NCBI GenBank assembly: GCA_015485845.1
Contig: WFSU01000078.1
Span: forward strand, 1-5,609
Source: Nitratifractor sp.
Lineage (GTDB): Bacteria; Campylobacterota; Campylobacteria; Campylobacterales; Sulfurovaceae
Length of the DNA: 5,609 bases
Direction of reading: 5' to 3'
Shown here: positions 1-5,036 of the stretch, in pieces
Numbering within the stretch: position 1 is the stretch's first letter
Layout: every line of letters starts with the position of its first letter
Notes under the pieces: generated by a model
What the model saw: only the letters and a program-made list of their open reading frames with translations
Told to the model about the DNA's origin: nothing
Database searches by the model: none
Position numbers and translations under genes: made by a program

Positions 1-154
1 CGTCGATCGCTGCGCCGCCCAGGAGCATCTCTTTGTACGTAAAGTTAATGTCTTCAACGGCGGCTACGGCGTCAAGCACCTTGATAGCTTCATCGACGAT
101 TTCCGGGCCAATGCCATCCCCTTTGATCACGCCGATTGTATAATTTTGACTCAT
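1..154 (-). CDS. leuB: 3-isopropylmalate dehydrogenase, N-terminal 51 codons (runs off left edge)
   Basis: LeuB oxidatively decarboxylates 3-isopropylmalate to 2-oxoisocaproate with NAD+, the third dedicated step of leucine synthesis, in the cytoplasm. The visible part starts MSQNYTIGVIKGDGIGPEIV, where GDGIGPE is the family's N-terminal glycine-rich signature, followed by a helix (DEAIKVLDAVA) and a strand ending at LLGGAAID. The ATG at 154-152 overlaps the leuD TGA as ATGA, which indicates translational coupling and fixes the start. No separate promoter or strong ribosome binding site is evident, so expression probably depends on the leuD transcript. The remainder, with the substrate arginines and metal-binding aspartates, lies outside the window. 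Related decarboxylating dehydrogenases (isocitrate, tartrate) share the motif, but the leuD neighbour favours LeuB. Confidence 0.93.
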   Translation of the reverse strand, partial: MSQNYTIGVIKGDGIGPEIVDEAIKVLDAVAAVEDINFTYKEMLLGGAAID

Positions 155-647
155 GCAGCCCCCTTTTCGGCGATCTCTTTCTGGGCATAGGCAATAAGCC
201 CACCAGCATCCACCAACTCCTGCATAAAGGGAGGAATCGGGGTAAATTTGTACGTTTTCCCCTGCGTTTCGTTGATGATTTCACCCGTATTCATATCGAT
301 GCGGACGGTATCCCCTTCGGCGATCTCATTCGCTTCGGGGAGTTCAAAGATCGGTAAGCCCATATTGAACGCATTGCGGTAAAAAATCCGGGCAAAACTC
401 GGCGCAATCACCGCCGCAACCCCGGCGGCCTTAAGCGCGATAGGGCATGCTCTCGAGAACTGCCGCTGCCGAAATTGACCCCGGCGACAATGAGATCCCC
501 CGGCGCCATTTTGGCGACAAATTCCGGGTCGGCATCTTCCATCACGTGCTGGGCCAACTCCGAGGGCTCACTGGTATTGAGATATCGTGCCGCGATGATC
601 AGATCGGTGTCGATGTGATCACCGAATTTCCACACTTTTCCTTGCAA
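151..647 (-). pseudogene. leuD: 3-isopropylmalate dehydratase small subunit, frameshifted as written
   Basis: LeuD pairs with LeuC, which carries the [4Fe-4S] cluster, to isomerise 2- to 3-isopropylmalate. The start is TTG at 647-645, chosen because AGGA lies six bases upstream and the family N-terminus MQGKVWKFGDHIDTDLIIAA begins there. The first 68 residues are normal and reach the conserved substrate-loop motif GSGSSREHA. The frame then shifts: 11 aberrant residues follow and a TGA ends the reading at 410-408. The second half (IAPSFARIFYRNAFNMGLPI to EIAEKGAA, ending at TGA 153-151) is intact in another frame. Restoring one C in the CCC run (plus-strand GGG 443-445) gives HAPIALKAAGVAAVIAPSFA and a normal protein of about 165 aa. 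Both halves look conserved, so this is a very recent mutation or a sequencing/assembly error. The old TGA overlaps a GTG codon (411-409) in the downstream frame, so weak reinitiation is conceivable. Confidence 0.9.
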
Positions 648-684
648 ATTGGATCCTTTTTGGTGGGGTTTCCCCTGTGTAAAT

Positions 685-720
685 TTCCGCGATTATAGCC
701 AAATAGAGCCAAAAATACCA
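685..720 (-). promoter_or_regulatory. Promoter of leuD-leuB
   Basis: Reading leftward, a perfect TATAAT lies at 697-692, preceded by T-rich DNA (TATTTTTGGCTCTATTTGGC) and no clear -35 hexamer, as is common for sigma-70 promoters in Campylobacterota. Transcription should begin near 685, giving a leader of about 38 nt. That leader includes a small GGGG-AAA-CCCC hairpin (675-665) just before the AGGA ribosome binding site at 657-654. The start point is inferred from spacing only. Confidence 0.65.
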
Positions 721-744
721 AGCGGGCAGCACACAACAGGGCAC

Positions 745-775
745 CTCTTAGCCTGATTTCGGTATAATCCGCGTT
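745..775 (+). promoter_or_regulatory. Promoter of rpoD
   Basis: TATAAT at 763-768 is a consensus -10 box. The region 17 bases upstream (around 740-746, CACCTC) does not resemble TTGACA, which fits Campylobacterota promoters. The start of transcription should fall near 774-776, about 45 nt before the rpoD ATG. Together with the oppositely directed leuD promoter it makes a compact divergent promoter region whose two -10 boxes are 65 bases apart. Confidence 0.65.
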
Positions 776-819
776 ATTTACTATCCACATAAACGGTGAG
801 ACCCAAGGAGCGCAAATAC

Positions 820-2655
820 ATGGCAGCCAAAGAGAGTATGAAAAAGATCGAAGCGTTGTTTCAGTCCAAGAAAAAGGGTGAAATGGTCACCTTTGAAAAC
901 ATTGCCAAAGAGTTCGACAAACAGATCACCGCTGCGCAAGCCAAAAAAATCGCCAAAATGGCGCAGGAAAAAAACATCAAGATCGCTTCATCCTCCGAGT
1001 ATGCCAAGCATCTGACCGTCAACGAAAATCGTCGGCAAGCCGCTGCCCGTAAGCGCCAGATGGAAAACAACCTCGAAGAAGAGTTTGACATGACCAAGGA
1101 GAAGGAGCTCCTCGAGTGGAGCCGCTCCGACTCTCCGGTGCGGATGTACCTCCGGGAAATGGGCAAGATCCCCCTCCTGACCAAAGAGGAAGAAGTCGAA
1201 CTGAGCAAACAGATCGAAGAGGGCGAAGACATCATCGTCGATGCCATCTGTTCCGTCCCCTACCTCATCGACTACATCCTCAACTACAAAGAACCCCTCC
1301 TCAACCGCGAACGCCGGGTCAAAGAACTCTTCAAAAGCTTCGAAGAGAGTGGCAACGACGATGACGATGGCGAGGGAGAAGGTGAAAGCAACCCCGCCGA
1401 TACCAAGCGGGTCAATCAGGTGGTCGAGAGCTTCAACTATCTGGAAAAGACCAAAAAAGACTGGCTCCGAGCGCGCAATGAGATGAATAAAGTGATCGAA
1501 AGTGACCCGGACAATACTGAAAAGATTTTCCACGAACGCCTCAAGGTCGGCTTCAAAAAAGATCAACTCAAACTCGCACTCCTCAACCTCGGTCCCACCT
1601 CCAAGCTCATCAACGAACTGGTTAAAGCAATGGAAACCGCCCTCAAAAGCGATGACGGGTTTGACAAAGAGCTCAAGCGCCTCGAGTACAAGCTCCAACT
1701 CTTCAATGACCAGCTTCGTGCCAACCACGAAAAGCTCCTCACCAACATCATAAAAATGTCCAAAGACGACATCATCAACGCCGTCCCTGAAACGACAATG
1801 GTGAGCACGTACGTCGAAATCAAAAAACTTTTCGAAACCCGCGAGGCCAGTAAAAACAGCTTCAACCTCGACCCCAAGAAACTCGAAGAGATTCTTAATC
1901 AGATCCGCATCGGTAAAGCAAAAAGTGAAAAAGCAAAAGCCCGCATGGCCAAGTCCAACCTCCGACTCGTTGTCTCGATCGCCAAGCGTTACACCAACCG
2001 GGGATTGCCGTTTTTGGATCTCATCCAGGAGGGGAATATCGGTTTGATGAAGGCGGTCGATAAGTTTGAGTATCAGAAGGGGTACAAATTCTCCACCTAC
2101 GCTACTTGGTGGATCCGTCAGGCGATTAGCCGCGCCATCGCCGACCAGGCACGCACGATTCGGATTCCGATTCACATGATTGAGACCATCAACCGGATCA
2201 ACAAAATCATCCGTAAACACCTTCAAGAGACCGGCAAAGAACCTGATCTTGAGACCATCGGCAAAGAAGTCGGTCTCAGCGTCGACAAGGTCAAAAACGT
2301 CATCAAAATCACCAAAGAACCCGTCAGCCTTGAAACCCCGGTCGGAGATGAGGACGATGGGCGCTTCGGCGACTTCATCGAGGACAAAAACACCCTCAGC
2401 CCCACCGATGTGGTGATGAACGACGACTTGAACAACCAGATCGATGAAGTACTCGACCAGCTCAATGAGCGGGAGCAAGCCGTCGTGAGGATGCGTTTCG
2501 GTCTGCTCAACGACATGAGCGACCGCACTCTCGAAGAGATCGGCAAAGAGCTCAACGTCACCCGCGAGCGCGTCCGCCAAATCGAAAGCAGCGCGATCAA
2601 GAAGCTCAAGCATCCCAAGGTGGGACGCAAATTGAAAAATTATATCGAAGAGTAA
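820..2655 (+). CDS. rpoD: RNA polymerase primary sigma factor RpoD (sigma-70)
   Basis: RpoD directs core RNA polymerase to housekeeping promoters. It has 611 aa, close to the 613 of E. coli. ATG 820 is chosen because AAGGAG at 805-810 sits nine bases upstream; an in-frame GTG at 796 lacks such a site. Layout: region 1.1, about 1-75; region 1.2, about 103-140 (SDSPVRMYLREMGKIPLL); a non-conserved region, about 140-365, with an acidic run at 175-189; region 2, about 372-443, with the melting and -10 recognition helix TYATWWIRQAISRAI (W430, W431 and Q434 match E. coli W433, W434 and Q437); region 3, about 450-530; region 4, about 545-611, with the helix-turn-helix TLEEIGKELNVTRERVRQIE (R582, E583 and R586 match the E. 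coli -35-contacting residues). The serine at 437, where E. coli has T440, is a mild substitution. The next gene begins at the base after its stop. Confidence 0.98.
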   Translation: MAAKESMKKIEALFQSKKKGEMVTFENIAKEFDKQITAAQAKKIAKMAQEKNIKIASSSEYAKHLTVNENRRQAAARKRQMENNLEEEFDMTKEKELLEWSRSDSPVRMYLREMGKIPLLTKEEEVELSKQIEEGEDIIVDAICSVPYLIDYILNYKEPLLNRERRVKELFKSFEESGNDDDDGEGEGESNPADTKRVNQVVESFNYLEKTKKDWLRARNEMNKVIESDPDNTEKIFHERLKVGFKKDQLKLALLNLGPTSKLINELVKAMETALKSDDGFDKELKRLEYKLQLFNDQLRANHEKLLTNIIKMSKDDIINAVPETTMVSTYVEIKKLFETREASKNSFNLDPKKLEEILNQIRIGKAKSEKAKARMAKSNLRLVVSIAKRYTNRGLPFLDLIQEGNIGLMKAVDKFEYQKGYKFSTYATWWIRQAISRAIADQARTIRIPIHMIETINRINKIIRKHLQETGKEPDLETIGKEVGLSVDKVKNVIKITKEPVSLETPVGDEDDGRFGDFIEDKNTLSPTDVVMNDDLNNQIDEVLDQLNEREQAVVRMRFGLLNDMSDRTLEEIGKELNVTRERVRQIESSAIKKLKHPKVGRKLKNYIEE

Positions 2656-3417
2656 ATGCACCCTTCTCCACAATTTTTTACCCTTATTATCGGCACAGAG
2701 ATTCTCAATCGTCGTAGAGCGGACAAACATTTTGATTTCGTAAGCCAACAGCTCCTCTTACGAGGACACAAACTCACCGGCTCGTTCATCATCGAAGACG
2801 ATCCGGCGCTCATCGTCCAGACGATCCGCTTCATCGCTTCGCAACCGGGGGCTGTGCTCTTTAGCTTTGGAGGAATCGGTTCTACGCCGGATGATTATAC
2901 TCGCAAATGTGCCGCCATCGCCCTGCGGGACGGTACCCTCCATACCCACGAAGAAGCTCGCTCCATCATTGCCGAGCGAATCAAGACGCTTGACATCCCC
3001 AACGGTCGCTACCCGCTCCAGATGGCCGAACTCCCCAACGGCGCCAAGCTGCTGGCCAATCCGGTCAACCAGATGCCCGCTTTTTACCTCGATGATCGCT
3101 ACTTTTTCATGCCCGGTTTCCCTGAGATGAGCCACCCGATGGTTGAGCATATTTTAGATACCTATTTTGATGATGCCCACCCGATGCACCGCCTTACCCT
3201 CACCGCCCTTTGCCGGGAAACCGAATTGATCGAAGTGATGGAACAGATGCCAAAAGGGGTCGAATTTTCCTCCCTTCCCAAGCTTTACTCCGATGGCTAC
3301 CGTACTACTATTTCCGTGGCCTCACAAGACAGAGATCTGGCTGAGAAGGCTTTTGTCCAGTACCAGCGCTACCTCGACGAACAGGCTATCCCCTACTCCC
3401 TGAACGATGAAGGTTGA
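2656..3417 (+). CDS. Molybdopterin-binding domain protein (CinA N-terminal / MoaB-Mog type)
   Basis: A 253-aa cytoplasmic protein with a MoCF_biosynth-type fold. Near the N-terminus it has LIIGTEILNRRRADKHFDFV (residues 10-29), and then FGGIGSTPDDYT (71-82), the glycine-rich and Asp-containing loop that binds molybdopterin or nucleotide in MoaB, Mog and the CinA N-terminal domain. It lacks the C-terminal PncC amidase domain of full-length CinA (about 410 aa), so the label 'competence/damage-inducible protein A' should not be read as a function. The substrate cannot be told from sequence; molybdenum cofactor handling or an ADP-ribose pyrophosphatase-like activity (known for some CinA proteins) are possible. 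The ATG follows the rpoD TAA with no gap, so its translation probably depends on ribosomes finishing rpoD, and it overlaps the next gene by 11 bases. Confidence 0.85.
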   Translation: MHPSPQFFTLIIGTEILNRRRADKHFDFVSQQLLLRGHKLTGSFIIEDDPALIVQTIRFIASQPGAVLFSFGGIGSTPDDYTRKCAAIALRDGTLHTHEEARSIIAERIKTLDIPNGRYPLQMAELPNGAKLLANPVNQMPAFYLDDRYFFMPGFPEMSHPMVEHILDTYFDDAHPMHRLTLTALCRETELIEVMEQMPKGVEFSSLPKLYSDGYRTTISVASQDRDLAEKAFVQYQRYLDEQAIPYSLNDEG

Positions 3418-4123
3418 GATTACCCACCACCGCTTCGATGACGGTGTCCATGCGTTTGATTATACCCTCCACCGCAAACCCCGTCTCAAGCACCGCTACA
3501 TCCGTATCCGAAATGCCCACCCCATCATTTCTGTTTCCAAACGAACCCCCTTGGATATGCTTGAGGCCTTCATCGCCGATCACGCAAAGTGGATCACCCG
3601 CCAACTGGAAAAATCTTCTACACATATCACCGATTTGACCCAGCCGGATGCTGTCGTCGTATGGCAGGGAGAGCACCTACCCGTCATAACCCAAACCGGC
3701 AAGCACAACCGACTCGATCTCAACCAGCATACCGCACACTTCACCCTCAAAGATCCCCCCACACATGCGACACTCCTCTCCCTTCTTCAGAATTATTACA
3801 AAACCCATGCACCAAGCTATCTCCTCCCCCGCGTAGATCATTGGGCCGCCATCATGGATCTTCACCCCACACACGTCGGATTCCGTCGAGCCCGTACCCG
3901 CTGGGGGAGCTGCTCAGTGCGAAACAGTCTCTCGCTTAACATCTACCTGATGATGCTTCCAGACGACTTGATTAATTATGTTATCGTCCATGAGTTAGCA
4001 CATATCCAACACAAAAATCACGGTAAAAACTTTTGGGGTCTTGTAGAAACCTACCTCCCAGATTGGAAAAGTCGACGTAAGCTAATACGAAATTACGAAA
4101 AATACCTCCCTCAAAACTTCTAA
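3407..4123 (+). CDS. YgjP-type zinc metallopeptidase (DUF45 / M48-like)
   Basis: A 238-aa soluble protein with no signal peptide, of the YgjP-like/SprT-related metallopeptidase family; substrates are not established. The zinc site is HELAHIQHKNHGKNFW (residues 195-210). H195 and H199 are the expected ligands, E196 the general base, and H205 the likely third ligand. The other family signature, TRWGSCS, is at about 164-170. The C-terminus (YLPDWKSRRKLIRNYEKYLP) is typical. The N-terminal 130 residues form the less conserved beta-rich part of longer family members; E. coli YgjP is shorter. ATG 3407 overlaps the previous gene's end by 11 bases, indicating coupled translation. The last 100 bases are more AT-rich than the rest and run straight into a heptamer repeat whose first unit begins with the TAA stop. 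Confidence 0.88.
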   Translation: MKVEITHHRFDDGVHAFDYTLHRKPRLKHRYIRIRNAHPIISVSKRTPLDMLEAFIADHAKWITRQLEKSSTHITDLTQPDAVVVWQGEHLPVITQTGKHNRLDLNQHTAHFTLKDPPTHATLLSLLQNYYKTHAPSYLLPRVDHWAAIMDLHPTHVGFRRARTRWGSCSVRNSLSLNIYLMMLPDDLINYVIVHELAHIQHKNHGKNFWGLVETYLPDWKSRRKLIRNYEKYLPQNF

Positions 4124-4154
4124 TTTCTAATTTCTAATTTCTAATTCTTATTTC
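4121..4154. repeat. Heptanucleotide tandem repeat (TAATTTC)
   Basis: Three perfect copies of TAATTTC (4121-4141) are followed by degenerate units TAATTCT and TATTTC up to 4154. The array begins on the ygjP stop codon and ends four bases before the TGG of the ppa extended -10 element. Its T-rich phase falls where the -35 and upstream region of the ppa promoter would be. It is too short and gapless to be CRISPR. Confidence 0.85.
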
Positions 4155-4173
4155 CTATGGTACAATTTCACCC
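4138..4173 (+). promoter_or_regulatory. Promoter of ppa (extended -10)
   Basis: TGGTACAAT at 4158-4166 is an extended -10 (TGn followed by TACAAT). No TTGACA-like box exists; the T-rich heptamer repeat occupies that position. Transcription would start near 4173, giving a leader of about 27 nt that carries AAGGA at 4189-4193, six bases before the ppa ATG. This lets ppa be expressed independently of the rpoD unit. Confidence 0.6.
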
Positions 4174-4199
4174 AACTAACTCACCCAAAAGGAATCCCC

Positions 4200-4721
4200 A
4201 TGGATATCACCAAAATCGGTCACGGCGACAATCCTGATGCCGTCCTCGCCATCATCGAAGTTCCCCTCAACTCCAATATCAAGTATGAACTCGACAAAGA
4301 CTCCGGTGCGATCTTCGTCGACCGTGTCCTCTACTCGGCGGTTCATTACCCTGCCAACTACGGTTTTGTCGCCAACACCCTCAGCGACGACGGCGATCCG
4401 GCCGATATCCTGGTATTGGGTCAATCCCCTCTCCAGGCCGGTTCGGTCATCAAATGCCGCCTTGTCGGCGTCCTCATGACCGAAGACGAAAGCGGTGGTG
4501 ACGAGAAACTCCTCGCTGTCCCCACGACCAAGATCGACCCGACCTATGCCGACATCCAGGATCTGAGCGATGTTCCCCAGGCTACCCTCGATCGCATTCA
4601 GAACTTCTTCGAGACTTACAAAGCACTTGAGCCTAACAAATGGGTCAAAGTGACTGGATTCGAGGGGAAGAAAAAAGCAACCGAGATTCTCGACAAAGCG
4701 ATCGCGAACTATAAAGCGTAG
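4200..4721 (+). CDS. ppa: Inorganic pyrophosphatase, family I
   Basis: Soluble Mg2+-dependent enzyme that hydrolyses pyrophosphate to two phosphates, pulling biosynthetic reactions forward; usually a hexamer in bacteria. It has 173 aa, a normal length. The family signature DGDPADI is at 64-70, with metal-binding D64, D66 and D69 (E. coli D65, D67, D70). Other active-site residues are visible: E20, K28, E30, R42, Y54, D96, D101 and K103. The start is supported by AAGGA (4189-4193). It stands alone between its own promoter and a repeat-rich spacer; no classical hairpin-plus-T-tract terminator follows. A GCGTAGG that includes the TAG stop is repeated 12 bases downstream at the edge of the inverted-repeat element. 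Confidence 0.97.
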   Translation: MDITKIGHGDNPDAVLAIIEVPLNSNIKYELDKDSGAIFVDRVLYSAVHYPANYGFVANTLSDDGDPADILVLGQSPLQAGSVIKCRLVGVLMTEDESGGDEKLLAVPTTKIDPTYADIQDLSDVPQATLDRIQNFFETYKALEPNKWVKVTGFEGKKKATEILDKAIANYKA

Positions 4722-4729
4722 GTTTTCGC

Positions 4730-4822
4730 GTAGGGTGTGCAATTGTACACCAAAATCGCAACGCGATTATCAAATTATCCCCATAATATAACCGTGTAAA
4801 GGTGCGCAATTGCGCACCCTAC
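4730..4822. repeat. 93-bp inverted-repeat element, REP/BIME- or MITE-like
   Basis: The two ends are 22-bp inverted copies matching at 19 of 22 positions (4730-4751 and 4801-4822). Each copy is a GTAG tetranucleotide followed by an 18-nt palindrome. The right one, GGTGCGCAATTGCGCACC (4801-4818), is perfect; the left one, GGTGTGCAATTGTACACC (4734-4751), has a single G-T wobble. The inner 49 bp are AT-rich and hold a small stem, AATCGC-AAC-GCGATT (4754-4768), and no coding potential. A GTAG head plus hairpin is the known form of REP sequences mobilised by RAYT (TnpA_REP) transposases, and two inverted REPs make a BIME. No target-site duplication is visible. Assignment to this class is inference. 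Confidence 0.75.
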
Positions 4823-4835
4823 AACCAACCAATCA

Positions 4836-4855
4836 CCACCATCCACCATCCACCA
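4836..4855. repeat. Heptamer tandem repeat (CCACCAT)
   Basis: Two full CCACCAT units (4836-4849) and a partial third (CCACCA, 4850-4855), partly extended on the left by TCA. The array lies between the inverted-repeat element and a hairpin. Confidence 0.65.
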
Positions 4856-4856
4856 A

Positions 4857-4874
4857 ACGCGACTGAAGTCGCGT
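4857..4874. repeat. 18-nt hairpin repeat (ACGCGACT-GA-AGTCGCGT)
   Basis: A perfect 8-bp stem with a GA loop. On the minus strand it reads GGGGACGCGACTTCAGTCGC and onward, a form resembling dispersed palindromic repeats found in several proteobacterial genomes. There is no T-tract on either side, so it is not a classical terminator. It may be a second REP-type family next to the first. Confidence 0.65.
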
Positions 4875-4876
4875 CC

Positions 4877-4900
4877 CCAATATACCAATATACCAATACA
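4877..4900. repeat. Octamer tandem repeat (CCAATATA)
   Basis: Three consecutive 8-bp units: CCAATATA at 4877-4884 and 4885-4892, then CCAATACA at 4893-4900 with one change. It directly follows the hairpin at 4857-4874 and ends about 30 bases before the next -10 box. Confidence 0.75.
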
Positions 4901-4904
4901 CTAT

Positions 4905-4942
4905 TTACCATCCTTACACAATTTTACGCTAAAATAACCCCA
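4905..4942 (+). promoter_or_regulatory. Promoter of the small ORF / xpaC-like unit
   Basis: TAAAAT at 4930-4935 within ATTTTACGCTAAAATAACC is a good Campylobacterota-style -10 with T-rich DNA upstream and no clear -35. It would give a start near 4942 and a leader of about 20 nt with AAGGA at 4951-4955, six bases before the small ORF's ATG. Confidence 0.55.
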
Positions 4943-4961
4943 TTATCACTAAGGATATACG

Positions 4962-5036
4962 ATGAACTACCAAAAAATCTTCGGTTTGGTCTTTTTGATC
5001 TATGCACTCGGCTGGAGCATCGAGGCGACATTTTGA
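4962..5036 (+). CDS. Small hydrophobic peptide, 24 aa (unrecognised)
   Basis: I do not recognise this peptide. It begins MNYQKIFGLVFLIYALGW and ends SIEATF. The hydrophobic core, residues 6-18, is long enough to sit in a membrane but short for a standard helix. Support for translation: AAGGA six bases before the ATG, a plausible -10 box 27 bases upstream of the start codon, and a TGA stop (5034-5036) overlapping the TTG start of the next gene. That arrangement suggests translational coupling, so it may be a leader peptide setting expression of the membrane protein behind it, or a small partner of it. The frame after the stop shows no continuing protein, so it is not obviously the front of a broken larger gene. 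Chance cannot be excluded at this length. Confidence 0.55.
   Translation: MNYQKIFGLVFLIYALGWSIEATF

Larger units (their letters stand above)
648..819. other. Divergent intergenic region leuD / rpoD
   Basis: This 172-bp spacer holds both leader regions and both promoters described separately. Apart from the GGGGTTTCCCC mini-palindrome at 665-675, no operator, riboswitch or terminator is seen. Leucine-codon attenuation is not apparent: there is no leader ORF rich in Leu codons before leuD. Confidence 0.7.

Noticed and set aside
443..445. Programmed frameshift in leuD
   Set aside because: There is only a CCC run, without a slippery heptamer or an evident stimulatory structure, and LeuD is not known to be recoded. 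Mutation or sequencing error is more likely.
665..675. GGGGTTTCCCC as an operator
   Set aside because: A 4-bp stem with a 3-nt loop is easily found by chance, and no regulator family is suggested by it.
796..822. Upstream GTG start for rpoD adding eight residues
   Set aside because: The AAGGAG site at 805-810 lies inside that extension and is well placed for ATG 820. No ribosome binding site precedes the GTG.
988..2748. 586-codon open frame on the minus strand opposite rpoD
   Set aside because: It lies antisense to an unmistakable sigma-70 gene. Its repetitive acidic and hydrophobic composition is the mirror of rpoD's lysine- and glutamate-rich codons. No ribosome binding site or family resemblance is seen.
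4176..4742. 188-codon open frame on the minus strand opposite ppa
   Set aside because: It is fully antisense to ppa, which has all its catalytic residues. The composition is that of a reverse-frame shadow.
4734..4751. Rho-independent terminator for ppa
   Set aside because: The palindrome is followed by AAAATCG, not a T-tract. The hairpins at 4801-4818 and 4857-4874 also lack T-tracts in the ppa direction.
4836..4900. CRISPR-like array
   Set aside because: The units are 7-8 bp, directly abutting and without spacers.
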